Below, piece after piece: positions 8,800-17,042 of a DNA stretch of 64,000 nucleotides. Source of the DNA: Streptomyces pactum (lineage in GTDB: Bacteria > Actinomycetota > Actinomycetes > Streptomycetales > Streptomycetaceae); assembly GCF_016031615.1 (NCBI RefSeq), contig NZ_JACYXC010000001.1, forward strand, positions 6,882,001 to 6,946,000, given 5' to 3'. Position 1 is the first letter of the stretch. Each line of letters opens with the position of its first letter. A program made the position numbers and the translations under genes. The notes beneath the pieces were generated by a model. That model had not been told where the DNA came from and did not search any database. It was given only the letters and a program-made list of their open reading frames with translations.

Positions 8800-9207
8800 G
8801 TGACACACCAGCGGTACAACATGGACTGGATGCTCAAGGACCTGGCCACGAGCGTCCCGGAGACCCGGCATGTGGTGGTGCTGTCCTCGGACGGCTTGTG
8901 CATCGCCCGGTACGGCGACGACCCGGACGCCGCCGACCGGCTCGCCGCCGCCTGCGCCGGCCTGCAGAGCCTGTCGGTCGCCGTGGCCTCCGAACTCCCG
9001 CACGGCGACGGCCGGATGCGGCTGGTCGTGATCGAGATGGACGGCGGGTTCTTCTACCTGATGGCCGCCGGCACCGGCGCCTACCTCGCGGTGCTCGCCG
9101 ACGCCGGGGTGGACGCCGGCCTGATGGGCCAGCGGATGCGGGATCTCATCGCCCGGATAGGAGGACACCTCACCAGCCCGCCGCGCACCACCGAGCCCGT
9201 CACATGA
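8800..9207 (+). CDS. cvnB: Conservon roadblock/LC7 protein (CvnB)
   Basis: A 135-residue roadblock/LC7-domain protein. The segment DWMLKDLATSVPETRHVVVLSSDG is the start of the fold, and MRLVVIEMDGGFFYLMAAG is the central strand pair. In conservons this small protein interacts with the sensor and with the CvnD GTPase and is thought to modulate GTP turnover. Two starts are possible: ATG 8788, which overlaps the AAGGA ribosome binding site, or GTG 8800, which has that site 11 bases upstream. I prefer GTG 8800. The stop codon overlaps the next start (ATGA), so translation is coupled to cvnC. Confidence 0.88.
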   Translation: MTHQRYNMDWMLKDLATSVPETRHVVVLSSDGLCIARYGDDPDAADRLAAACAGLQSLSVAVASELPHGDGRMRLVVIEMDGGFFYLMAAGTGAYLAVLADAGVDAGLMGQRMRDLIARIGGHLTSPPRTTEPVT

Positions 9208-9584
9208 GCGACACACCACGGCGCGGTCGGCGGTCCCCCTGGGAGGAGGGCGGTCCCGAGCGGCTCTACGTGGTCGGGGAGGGGAACGGCCCCGACGGTG
9301 CCGCCGACCGCGCCGGACTCGACCTCGTCACCCTGATCGTGGGCCGGAGCATGCCCGCCGCGGACAGCCGCCCCGAGCACGCCGCGATCGTCCAGATGTG
9401 TGACTACCCGCTGTCCGTCGCGGAGATCTCCGCCTACCTCCGGCTGCCCGTCAGCACGGTCACCGTGATCCTCGCCGAACTCCTGGACCGGGGCCACATC
9501 GAGGCCCGCGCCCCGCTCCCGGCCGCCCACCTGCCCGACATCGACATCCTGGAGGCGGTGATGCATGGACTCCAGAACCTGTGA
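9204..9584 (+). CDS. cvnC: Conservon DUF742 protein (CvnC)
   Basis: A 126-residue DUF742 protein starting at ATG 9204, four bases overlapping the end of cvnB. The N terminus is charged and probably flexible. The core (residues about 45-115) reads like a winged helix-turn-helix: MCDYPLSVAEISAYLRLPVSTVTVILAELLDRG. DUF742 is the standard third member of conservons and its molecular role is not settled. The last 20 bases overlap the start of cvnD in another frame. Confidence 0.88.
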   Translation: MSDTPRRGRRSPWEEGGPERLYVVGEGNGPDGAADRAGLDLVTLIVGRSMPAADSRPEHAAIVQMCDYPLSVAEISAYLRLPVSTVTVILAELLDRGHIEARAPLPAAHLPDIDILEAVMHGLQNL

Positions 9585-10203
9585 CCCCGCGACCCCCGCA
9601 CCCTTCCCCGGCCCGCGCCGCGAGGACACCCTGCCGGCGTCGGCGACCGCCGCCGTCAAGATCGTCATAGTCGGCGGGTTCGGTGTCGGCAAGACCACCC
9701 TGGTCGGTTCGGTGAGCGAGATCCGCCCGCTCACCACCGAGGAGACGATGACCCGGGCGGCGATCGGCATCGACGACATCGCCGGGGTGGAGCGGAAGAC
9801 CACCACCACCGTCGCCATGGACTTCGGCCGGATCAGCATCGACGAACGGCTCATCCTCTACCTGTTCGGCACGCCAGGGCAGGAACGGTTCTGGTTCCTG
9901 TGGAACGGCCTCTTCGACGGCGCGCTGGGCGCGGTCGTGCTGGTGGACACCCGGCGGCTGGAGGTCAGCTTCGACGTCATCGGCCACCTGGAGGACCGCG
10001 GCGTGCCGTTCGTCGTCGCCGTCAACGCCTTCCCCGACTCGCCGGTCCACCCGGTGCACGAACTCAGGGCGGCACTGGACCTGACCGAGGACGTCCCCGT
10101 CTTCGACTGCGACGCCCGGGACCGCGCCTCCTGCCGCGACGCCCTGATGACGCTCATGCGCCATCTCCACTCCCTCGCCACCATGACCCCGGAGCACCCG
10201 TGA
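9565..10203 (+). CDS. cvnD: Conservon small GTPase (CvnD)
   Basis: A 212-residue Ras-like GTPase. The P-loop is GGFGVGKTT (about residues 37-45) and the G3 box is GTPGQE (about 97-102). The usual NKxD G4 motif is replaced by NAFPD, a deviation I recall as normal for this prokaryotic family. It starts at ATG 9565 inside the end of cvnC and ends in a GTGA overlap with the P450 gene, so the four downstream genes form one translationally coupled block. It is expected to switch between GTP and GDP states under control of CvnA and CvnB. Confidence 0.9.
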   Translation: MDSRTCDPATPAPFPGPRREDTLPASATAAVKIVIVGGFGVGKTTLVGSVSEIRPLTTEETMTRAAIGIDDIAGVERKTTTTVAMDFGRISIDERLILYLFGTPGQERFWFLWNGLFDGALGAVVLVDTRRLEVSFDVIGHLEDRGVPFVVAVNAFPDSPVHPVHELRAALDLTEDVPVFDCDARDRASCRDALMTLMRHLHSLATMTPEHP

Positions 10204-11639
10204 CGACCCAGCAGTTCGACCCCGCCCGCCCGGACTCCGCGCCGGCCCCGCCCTGCCGGGTGCCCCTGCCCGCCCGGGGGCCCACCGGACCCGACGGCAC
10301 GGTACGGATCTACGGGCCCGCCTACGAGTCCGACCCGACGGGCGTCTTCGAGCAACTGCGCGCCGACCACGGCGCGGTGGCACCCGTCCTGGTCACCGGC
10401 GACCTGCCCGGCTGGCTCGTCCTGGGCTACCGGGAGTGCCTGGAGGTGCTGCGCACCCCCACCCGCTTCTCGCACGACTCCCGCCACTGGAACCAGCTGC
10501 GGGAGGGCAAGGTCCCGGCGGACTCGCCGCTGCTGCCGGTGCTCGGCTGGCAGCCGGACCGGATGACCGCGGACGGCGCCGAGCACCGGCGGCTGCGCGA
10601 CGCGGTCACCGAGAGCATGGACCGCTTCGACCGGCGCGGGGTGCGCCGCCACGTCACCCGGTTCTCCCACCGCCTGATCGACGACTTCTGCGCCGCCGGC
10701 CACGCCGAGCTGCTCGGCCAGTTCTCCCAGCACCTGCCGATGATGGTGCTCACCCAGCTGCTGGGCATGCCGGAGGCGTACGGGCCGCGCCTGGTCCACG
10801 CCGCCACCGAGCTGGTGAAGGCGTCCGACCAGACCATCGCCGCCAACATCTACATCAAGGACCAGCTCAGGCGGCTGCTGGAGCGCAAGCACAGCGCTCC
10901 CGGCGACGACCTGGCGTCCTGGCTCATCGAACACCCGGCCGGGCTGCGGGACGAGGAGATCCTCAACCTGCTGTGGCTGGTGCTCGTGGCGGCGAACGAG
11001 AACACCACCAGCCTGCTCGCCGGCGCGCTGCGCATGGTCCTCACCGACCCGCGCTTCCGGGCCACCCTGGCCGGCGGTCAGATGACCCTGTCGGACGGGG
11101 TGGAGCAGGTGCTGTGGGACGACCCGCCGACCATCGTCATCCCGGCCCGCTGGGCCACCTCGGACACCGAGGTGGCCGGCCGCGCCATCAGGACCGGTGA
11201 CATGCTGCTGCTGGGCGTGGCCGCGGGGAACATCGACCCGGCGATCCGGCCCGACATCAACGCGCCGATGTACGGCAACCGCGCCCACCTGTCGTTCAGC
11301 GGCGGGCCCCACGAATGCCCCGGCCGGGAGGTGGCGCGGGCCATCGCGGACACCGCCATCGACACCCTGCTGCTGCGGCTGCCCGACCTCCGGCTCGCGG
11401 TGGACGAGAGCGAACTGCGGTGGCGCGCCACGACCTGGACCCGCCACCTGGCCGCGCTGCCGGTGCGCTTCACCCCGGGCCCGCCGGTCGGCGAGGAGCA
11501 GCCGGAGCCGGTCGTGCCCGAGCGGCGCCCGCTGCCGGACCCGGCGCCCGAGCCGCCGGCGGAGCCGGCCGCCCCCGGCGGCGCGACCGCGGAGCACTCC
11601 TGGTGGCGGGGGCTGCTGGGCTGGTTCCGGGGCGACTGA
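10200..11639 (+). CDS. cvnE: Conservon cytochrome P450, CYP157-like, lacking ExxR (CvnE)
   Basis: A 479-residue cytochrome P450 starting at GTG 10200, overlapping cvnD. The heme-binding loop FSGGPHECPGRE carries the axial Cys. The K-helix, where nearly all P450s have ExxR, reads VEQVLWDDPPT, so the Glu and Arg are replaced by Gln and Trp. The I-helix reads AANENTT in place of the usual AG-x-D/E-T-T. The same EQxLW arrangement was described for CYP157C1 of S. coelicolor and defines the CYP157 family, whose members are encoded in conservons. The C-terminal 50 residues are a Pro/Glu-rich extension ending in a Trp-rich amphipathic stretch (SWWRGLLGWFRGD) that could touch the membrane. No CYP154-type partner gene follows. 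Its substrate is unknown and a signalling rather than catalytic role is possible. Confidence 0.88.
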   Translation: MTTQQFDPARPDSAPAPPCRVPLPARGPTGPDGTVRIYGPAYESDPTGVFEQLRADHGAVAPVLVTGDLPGWLVLGYRECLEVLRTPTRFSHDSRHWNQLREGKVPADSPLLPVLGWQPDRMTADGAEHRRLRDAVTESMDRFDRRGVRRHVTRFSHRLIDDFCAAGHAELLGQFSQHLPMMVLTQLLGMPEAYGPRLVHAATELVKASDQTIAANIYIKDQLRRLLERKHSAPGDDLASWLIEHPAGLRDEEILNLLWLVLVAANENTTSLLAGALRMVLTDPRFRATLAGGQMTLSDGVEQVLWDDPPTIVIPARWATSDTEVAGRAIRTGDMLLLGVAAGNIDPAIRPDINAPMYGNRAHLSFSGGPHECPGREVARAIADTAIDTLLLRLPDLRLAVDESELRWRATTWTRHLAALPVRFTPGPPVGEEQPEPVVPERRPLPDPAPEPPAEPAAPGGATAEHSWWRGLLGWFRGD

Positions 11640-11956
11640 GCGGCGGAAACCGGCCCGGCCGGAACGGCCCGGCCGCGGTGCGGCCCCGCCGGGTGTCCTC
11701 CGTCGCGGTCCGCGGTGCGCCCCGCCGGATGGCCGCCCGTTCGTGGCCCGGCCCCGGCCCGGTGCGGACGTACGCGGCGACGCCCGGGCCGGGGCCCCGG
11801 CGGGCCGGTCCGGGCCGGACGGGTGGCCCCGGTCCGGACACACGACAGCCGGGGCGCGCGGGCGACAGGGGGGATTCGGCGTGCCCGCGCGCCCCGGCCG
11901 GTCCGGTGCGCGTTGTGCGCGTGGTGGCCGTCCGCGGCGGGGCCGCGGACGGCGGG
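11640..11956. other. Spacer after the conservon
   Basis: About 315 bases between the rightward conservon and a leftward secreted-protein gene. It is GC-rich with several short inverted repeats, and terminators for both neighbours presumably lie here. I cannot single one out with confidence. Confidence 0.4.
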
Positions 11957-12262
11957 CTACTGGAGCAGACCCGGGGCGGCGACGCTGGCCAGGGTCATGT
12001 CGGGCACCAGCTGGGAGACCGGGAGACCGCCCAGCAGGTCCCCGTTCGGCCGGTCCTGCTCGCCACCGGTCAGGTCCGGCAGCGGCTGGGCGGCCGGCGC
12101 GCCGGGCACGGCTCCCCGCACCACATCGGTGACCGGGCCGACCACCCCGTCACCGTCGATCTGGGTGCCGGCGCCGAGCGCGGACGCCGAACCCGCTCCG
12201 GTGACGATCGCGGCGGCGCCGAGGGTGAGGGTGCCGAGCGCCTTGAGGGTTCCCTGCTTCAT
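11957..12262 (-). CDS. Small secreted protein
   Basis: A 101-residue protein from ATG 12262, with AAGGACAG about 10 bases upstream. The N terminus is a clear Sec signal: MKQGTLKALG, a hydrophobic Ala/Gly-rich core, and a likely cleavage site after SASA at about residue 28. The mature part of about 73 residues is rich in Gly, Pro, Asp and Leu, has no Cys, and contains repeated small hydrophobic patches (DLLGGLPVSQLVPD). Such small exported proteins are common in Streptomyces, and I do not recognise this one beyond that. It is not a chaplin (no chaplin core) and not a rodlin by sight. It is the only gene of its transcription unit. Confidence 0.7.
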   Translation of the reverse strand: MKQGTLKALGTLTLGAAAIVTGAGSASALGAGTQIDGDGVVGPVTDVVRGAVPGAPAAQPLPDLTGGEQDRPNGDLLGGLPVSQLVPDMTLASVAAPGLLQ

Positions 12263-12766
12263 ATGAATTCTGTCCTTGATGACGGGGAGAGGAGCGGCCT
12301 CGCAAGCTAGCCGCGCCGCCCATCCACCGCAAACTCACCCCATACCCGGACATGTGGTCATCCAGCCGCCCGGAGCCGGCCCGCCCAATCCCGCGGCCGG
12401 TCCGTCTCCGCAGCTCAGCGCCGGTACGTCGGGAGGCCCGCCGGTGCACGGCCGGCCGTGCACCGGCGCCGGTCCCCGCCCGGCGGGGTCACCCTCCCGG
12501 GGACCTGGTTCACCGGCCCGGCCGATTCCGCGTCTCATCCCACGAATACCGGATCCGGCGCCGCGCACGGGTGGCTGCCCGATCCCGCGGCCCCGCCCGC
12601 CGGCGTCCCGGACCCCGGTCGCCCGCGGCCGCGACGCCGGTTCCCGCGCCGGCGCCGCCCGCACACCGCCCGGCCCGCCGACCGGTGTGCGGGCGTACGG
12701 CGGGTCGGGCACAGGGGAGGGCCACACCTCCACCCCCGTCAGGGCGGACCGGCGGGCCGGGCCGGA
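12263..12766. other. Spacer holding a 30-bp perfect palindrome
   Basis: About 500 bases between two leftward genes. The part next to 12262 is relatively AT-rich (gaattctgtccttgatgacg) and is the promoter and leader of the small secreted protein. The middle holds the palindrome listed separately. No credible gene is seen. Confidence 0.5.
12439..12468. terminator. Perfect 30-bp palindrome, likely terminator hairpin
   Basis: The arms CGCCGGTGCACGGCC and GGCCGTGCACCGGCG are exact reverse complements with no spacer. It lies 300 bases beyond the stop of the leftward UBP-type zinc-finger gene, where a transcription terminator for that operon is expected. A strong dyad of this length could also be a protein-binding site. 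Confidence 0.55.
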
Positions 12767-13084
12767 TCAGGACGGCCGTGGCGGGGCGGCGCCGGCCACG
12801 TCGAACAGCACCTGGTCGTCGTAACACCACCACCAGCCCTCGCCGGGTTCGAAGGACCGGACCAGGGGGTGCCCGGTACTCCGGTGGTGGGCGGTGGCGT
12901 GTTTGTTCCTGGACGAGTCGCAGCACCCCACGCTGCCGCAGGTCTGGCACATCCGCAGATGGACCCAGGTGTCACCCGCGGCGACGCAGGCCGGGCAACT
13001 GTCGGCGCTGCTCGGCGGCACCTCACGGACCTGGTCCAGATGGGTGCAGACCGCCTGCTCCCGCTCTTCCCCGCCGGTTGTCAT
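12767..13084 (-). CDS. UBP-type zinc finger protein
   Basis: A 105-residue protein made almost entirely of one ZnF-UBP domain. The ligand pattern is visible: Cys-His at CTHL, then CPAC, CQTCGSVGCCDSS, and the His-rich KHATAHHRSTGHP. The last part, WWWCYDD, corresponds to the conserved aromatic core. In eukaryotes this finger binds the C-terminal diglycine of ubiquitin. Streptomyces genomes encode stand-alone copies whose partner is unknown; a Gly-Gly protein tail is one guess. The start is ATG 13084 behind GGAGG. This ATG overlaps the stop of the upstream membrane protein gene (ATGA), so the two are translationally coupled. Confidence 0.85.
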   Translation of the reverse strand: MTTGGEEREQAVCTHLDQVREVPPSSADSCPACVAAGDTWVHLRMCQTCGSVGCCDSSRNKHATAHHRSTGHPLVRSFEPGEGWWWCYDDQVLFDVAGAAPPRPS

Positions 13085-14754
13085 CGCTGCCTCCACCGGC
13101 GGCGGCCGGGTACGGTGCCGGGCGGCCGGCCGCCGGATCGCGCCGCCTCACGGTGTTCCGGCACCCACCTCCACCGTCGCACCCGGGGCGGCGGTGTCAA
13201 ACGCGGCGCCGGTGGCGGCCGGGGCCCGTCCATCGGCCCCGCACCCCGCCAGCCCCGCCCCCGGCGCCCCCCTCGCTCCGGCCCCCGGGGCGGTTCCGTC
13301 CTCCGCCGCCCGGCCCCTCCGGCCGCTCGCCCGGGCCGGCGGGCCGCTCGCCCGCCCCCCGCCGGCCGGCCGTCACCCCCGGGCCGCCCGTCCGGCCTAC
13401 GGGGCGGTCCGCCCGGGTCCGTCGTCCGCGCACCGTCCGCGCACTCCGGTGCCTCGCCGACGGCCGCCGTGCCCGGCGGTGCCGCGGCCCGGCCGAGGGC
13501 GGTGAGCAGGGTCCGTACGGTCAGTACCCCCGGTACCGGCGCGAGGGCGCGCCGCAGGGCGAGCACCACGCCCGGGGCGGACCGTGGCCGCCCCGCTCCC
13601 GGCGGCACCACCGGCGCCGCCGGCCCCGCCGGGCCGGGACGCGGGCCCGTGGCCCACCGGCCGCGGCGGACCGGGGCCCGTCCGGCCCGGCGGCGGGCCC
13701 CGGCCCCGGCCCGGCGTACCGCCGCGCGGAGCGCCCGGGCCCGCCGGCCCGGTCCGGTCAGCACGGCGCCCGCCGCGGTCCCGGCGGCGACCAGGGCGAC
13801 CGTGGTCAGGGCGTCCCGCAGCGAGCGCACGGTGGTGTCGAACGCCGCCGCCGCGGCCGGCCGGGGCAGCAGGCCGCCCGGCACCCGGTCCAGGAACCGC
13901 TCCCGCAGCAGCAGCACGGCGGCCCCCACCAGCAGGCAGCCCAGTACGGTCCCCAGGGCGGTACGGACCACCGTGCGTCGGCCGCGGGCGAGCAGCAGGC
14001 CCGTGAGGCCGAGCGCCGCGGTGAGCGCGGGCAGCAGGCGGTGGCCGGTGTCGAGCAGCCGCGCCGCCGCCTCGATCCGGCCCAGCCGCTCCGGACGGAC
14101 CAGCACCACCTCCCGGTCGATCGCGGGGACCTCGGCGGCCTGGGGCAGGCCCGCCCCGGCCAGCTCCCGGCGCAGCAGCACCAGGAGTTTGCCCAGGTCC
14201 AGGGTGACCGTGCCGTCCGCCACCTCCACCGCGCCGTGGTCCCGGCCGTCCAGCACCCGCAGGAACGTCCGGTGCGCGGTGCGGTTGGCCCCGGCCCAGG
14301 CGTCCGCGAACGGTTCGCTGTGCATCACATGGCGCACCACCCGCAGCAGCGACTCGTCGAACGCCGGGCCCAGCCGCGGGCCCAGCGACCGGACCGCGTC
14401 GGCGGTCCGCGGCGGCACCCCCTGCGCACGCAGCCAGCGGGCCAGGTCGGCGGTGAGCGTGCCGCCGTCGGCCCGCTCCTCCAGCGCGCGGGCGATGTGG
14501 CGCACCACCGCGTCCTGCACCGCCCGGTCGCGGGCGAGCGGCGCGACGGTGGCCACGTACCGGTCGGTGTCGAAGGTGACCCCGCGCGCCCACGACACGG
14601 CCACCGACACCGGCAGCAGCAGGCAGCCCAGCCCCAGCAGCACCGCGGCGGCCACCCCGCGCGCCCGCACCGCGAGCGCGCACGTGGGGGAGCGCCGCCG
14701 GGCCGGCCGGTCGTGCGGTCCGGGCCCGGCGCGGCTGCCTCGGGGACCGGTCAT
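13081..14754 (-). CDS. Membrane protein with extracytoplasmic domain and long basic tail
   Basis: A 557-residue protein from ATG 14754. After a basic N terminus comes one transmembrane helix (about residues 32-54). An extracytoplasmic alpha-helical region of about 180 residues follows (TFDTDRYVATVAPLARDRAVQDAVVRHIARAL...), a layout seen in actinobacterial integral membrane proteins of unknown function. Three further hydrophobic segments lie between about residues 235 and 330. The C-terminal 200 residues are Pro/Arg/Gly/Ala low complexity and probably disordered, so the annotated length may overstate the folded part. Its stop overlaps the UBP-finger start. No enzymatic motif is visible. Confidence 0.65.
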   Translation of the reverse strand: MTGPRGSRAGPGPHDRPARRRSPTCALAVRARGVAAAVLLGLGCLLLPVSVAVSWARGVTFDTDRYVATVAPLARDRAVQDAVVRHIARALEERADGGTLTADLARWLRAQGVPPRTADAVRSLGPRLGPAFDESLLRVVRHVMHSEPFADAWAGANRTAHRTFLRVLDGRDHGAVEVADGTVTLDLGKLLVLLRRELAGAGLPQAAEVPAIDREVVLVRPERLGRIEAAARLLDTGHRLLPALTAALGLTGLLLARGRRTVVRTALGTVLGCLLVGAAVLLLRERFLDRVPGGLLPRPAAAAAFDTTVRSLRDALTTVALVAAGTAAGAVLTGPGRRARALRAAVRRAGAGARRRAGRAPVRRGRWATGPRPGPAGPAAPVVPPGAGRPRSAPGVVLALRRALAPVPGVLTVRTLLTALGRAAAPPGTAAVGEAPECADGARTTDPGGPPRRPDGRPGGDGRPAGGGRAARRPGRAAGGAGRRRTEPPRGPERGGRRGRGWRGAGPMDGPRPPPAPRLTPPPRVRRWRWVPEHREAARSGGRPPGTVPGRRRWRQR

Positions 14755-14943
14755 GGCACCATCCCCGCCCGCCCCGGCCCCGGCCGCATCCCGAACGGCG
14801 CGTCCGGGGGAACGGACCGCCGCGGCGGACCCGTCCCGGCGCGCCACGGTCCGGCGCCTGTGGACCGGCATCCGCCGCCCGTTGACCGGCGTCCGGCGTC
14901 CGGCGTCCGCGGCGAGGATCTCCCGGGGTACTGCGACGAGGTA

Positions 14944-14963
14944 TTGCAACGAGCGGTCCAAAA
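14944..14963. promoter_or_regulatory. TetR operator, copy 1 (autoregulatory)
   Basis: TTGCAACGAGCGGTCCAAAA matches 16 of 20 bases with a second site at 15747-15766 ahead of the MFS gene, including TTGCA, CG, CG and TCCAAAA. It lies 18 bases before the TetR start codon, over the presumed promoter (cggt just upstream of ATG), so it is well placed for autorepression. Confidence 0.65.
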
Positions 14964-14980
14964 AGTGCTACGGTGCTCCC

Positions 14981-15577
14981 ATGGCCCGGCCGAGAACCTT
15001 CGACGAGGAGCGGGCCCTGGACGCGGCGATGCGCGCCTTCTGGGCGAACGGCTACGAGGCCACCTCGACCCAGGACCTGTGCGACGCCACCGGCCTGGGC
15101 CGCAGCAGCATCTACAACACCTTCAGCAGCAAGCACGACCTGTTCACCCGGGCGCTGGCCCGGTACATCGACCTGACGACCACTCCGCAGCTGGAACTGC
15201 TGGAGGACGAGCGGCGTCCGCCGCTGGAGCGGGTCCGCACCCTCTTCGTGCGGGTGCTGGACAGCGAGTTCGAGGCGCGCGGGGACGGCCCGGGCGTCGG
15301 TTGCCTGACCGTCAACACCACGGTGGAGCTGGCCGGGCGGGACGCGCGCGCCGCCGAGATGCTGGAGCGCGACCAGGCCCGCCGGCTCGCCGCGCTGCGG
15401 GCCGTGCTGGAGTCCGGGCAGCGGACGGGCGAGATCGCCGCCACCCGGGATGCCGGCACCCTCGCCCGCTACCTGAACGCCGTCATCGGCGGCATGCGGG
15501 TCGCCGCCCGCGGAGGCGCGGACCGGGTCACGCTGGAAGGCATCGCGGCGACCGCGCTGGACGCCCTGGCCCCCTGA
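14981..15577 (+). CDS. TetR/AcrR family repressor of the adjacent MFS exporter
   Basis: A 198-residue TetR-family regulator. The N-terminal helix-turn-helix is textbook: RTFDEERALDAAMRAFWANGYEATSTQDLCDATGLGRSSIYNTFSSKHDLF, positions about 4-54. The C-terminal domain is compatible with the TetR_C ligand pocket and carries one Cys at GVGCLTVNT, a segment shared by the NemR/AcuR-like subgroup. The start ATG 14981 has little leader, so the mRNA may be nearly leaderless. A palindrome-like site overlaps its promoter and a close copy precedes the next gene, an MFS transporter 230 bases downstream. It is therefore very likely the repressor of both. Confidence 0.85.
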   Translation: MARPRTFDEERALDAAMRAFWANGYEATSTQDLCDATGLGRSSIYNTFSSKHDLFTRALARYIDLTTTPQLELLEDERRPPLERVRTLFVRVLDSEFEARGDGPGVGCLTVNTTVELAGRDARAAEMLERDQARRLAALRAVLESGQRTGEIAATRDAGTLARYLNAVIGGMRVAARGGADRVTLEGIAATALDALAP

Positions 15578-15743
15578 TCCACCGCTCTCCGGAGCCCCGC
15601 CCGCTCCGGTCCTGATCCGGGCTCCCGGCCCTGACCCGAGCCGGGCCGGGCCTCCGCAGAGCCCCCGTCCGGTTCTCCGCCGGCCTCTCGCCGGCGGCCG
15701 TACGCCCACCCGTGACGGTCGCGGGCTGCCCGCGCCCGCCCAA

Positions 15744-15766
15744 ATTTTGCACCGTTCGATCCAAAA
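15744..15766. promoter_or_regulatory. TetR operator, copy 2 (MFS promoter)
   Basis: TTTTGCACCGTTCGATCCAAAA is an imperfect palindrome (TTTTG...CG..CG...CAAAA). Its inner 20 bases (15747-15766) match the site before the TetR gene. It lies about 40 bases ahead of the MFS start codon GTG 15807. Confidence 0.7.
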
Positions 15767-15806
15767 CAACGATCCGGAACAACTCGATCCACACGAGGGA
15801 GTACCT

Positions 15807-17042
15807 GTGCCACGTGCCGTGTACGTGCTGGCGATCGGCATCTTCGCCATGGTCACCAGCGAATTCGCCGTCGCCGGGCTGATGCCGCAGATGGCCGACG
15901 GCCTCGGGGTGTCCATCCCGCAGATCGGCTACCTCATCACCGCCTTCGCCGTCGCCATGGCGCTGGGCGGCCCGGTGCTGACCGTGGCGCTGCTGAAGAC
16001 ACCCCCCAAGACCGCGCTGATGGTGCTGTTCGCGGTGTTCCTGGCCGGCAACGTGCTGGCCGCCGTGGCCACCGGCTACACCGTCATGCTGGTCGCCCGG
16101 GTGATCAGCGGCATGGCGTCCCAGGCGTTCTTCGGCGTCGCCATCACCCTGTGCGTCCAGCTCACCCGCCCCGAGGTCCGCGGCCGGGCCATCGCCGCCG
16201 CCATGACCGGGCTGATGCTCGGCACCCTGCTCGGCCTGCCGCTGGCCACGTTCGTCGGCGACCACCTGGGCTGGCGCGCCGCCTTCTGGACGGTCTCCGC
16301 GCTCACCGTCGCCGCCGCGGTGTGCACCGTGCCCGGCGTGCCCCGGACACCGCGGGCCGAGGACGGCGGGGACTTCCGCACCGAGCTGGGCGTCTTCCGG
16401 GCCCGCCGGCTGTGGCTGGCGCTGGCCACCAGCACCCTGATCATCGGCGCGACGTTCTCCGCCTTCAGCTACTTCAACCCGGTCCTGACCGAGGTCACCG
16501 GTTTCGACGAGGGGGCGGTTCCGCTGCTCCTCGTCGCCTACGGCGCCGCCACCGTGGCCGGCAACCACGTGGTGGGGCGGCTCGCCGACCGGCACACCGT
16601 ACGGGTGCTGCTCTGCGGCCTCGGCCTCAACGCCGTCTTCCTCGCCGGCTTCGCGCTCGTGGCCCACCTCCCCGTCCCGGCGGTGGTGTGCGTGATGGGC
16701 ATCGGCCTGGTGGGCGTCACGATGAACCCGGCGATGGTCACCCGGGTGCAGCGGGCCGGCAACGCCCGGCCGCTGGTGAACACCGTCCACTCCTCGTTCA
16801 TCACGCTCGGCGTGATCATCGGCTCCTCGGTCGGCGGACTGGCCATCGACGCCTTCGGGCTGCGGGCCCCGCTGTGGCTGGGCGCGGCGCTCGCCCTCGC
16901 CGGGATCGCCACCCTCCTGCCCGACCTGCGCCGCCCCGCCCCGGCCGCCCCGGACCCGGTGGCGCCGCGGCCCCGGACCGGCGGGACGGATGCCGACCGC
17001 CCGGAGGTCTGCCCGGTCAGCGCTTCACGGCCCGCAGAATGA
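15807..17042 (+). CDS. MFS drug exporter (DHA1, AraJ/CmlR-like)
   Basis: A 411-residue major facilitator with about 12 hydrophobic segments. It starts at GTG 15807 with GAGGGA 6 bases upstream. The opening AVYVLAIGIFAMVTSEFAVAGLMPQMADGLGV is typical of the DHA1 chloramphenicol-resistance/AraJ group. Motif A is weak, while LVARVISGMASQAFFGVA is the motif-B-like helix and PEVRGRAIAAAMTGLMLGTLLG the motif-C antiporter helix. The last 30 residues are a Pro-rich cytoplasmic tail. The TetR regulator upstream shares an operator with it, so substrate-induced derepression is expected. Its 3' end overlaps the convergent methyltransferase gene by 26 bases. The substrate is unknown. Confidence 0.85.
   Translation: MPRAVYVLAIGIFAMVTSEFAVAGLMPQMADGLGVSIPQIGYLITAFAVAMALGGPVLTVALLKTPPKTALMVLFAVFLAGNVLAAVATGYTVMLVARVISGMASQAFFGVAITLCVQLTRPEVRGRAIAAAMTGLMLGTLLGLPLATFVGDHLGWRAAFWTVSALTVAAAVCTVPGVPRTPRAEDGGDFRTELGVFRARRLWLALATSTLIIGATFSAFSYFNPVLTEVTGFDEGAVPLLLVAYGAATVAGNHVVGRLADRHTVRVLLCGLGLNAVFLAGFALVAHLPVPAVVCVMGIGLVGVTMNPAMVTRVQRAGNARPLVNTVHSSFITLGVIIGSSVGGLAIDAFGLRAPLWLGAALALAGIATLLPDLRRPAPAAPDPVAPRPRTGGTDADRPEVCPVSASRPAE

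Noticed and set aside
12352..15615. Rightward open frames of more than 1000 codons
   Set aside because: They are Pro/Arg/Ala-rich shadows of the leftward membrane protein. Only the end of one of them (from 14981) is the real TetR gene.
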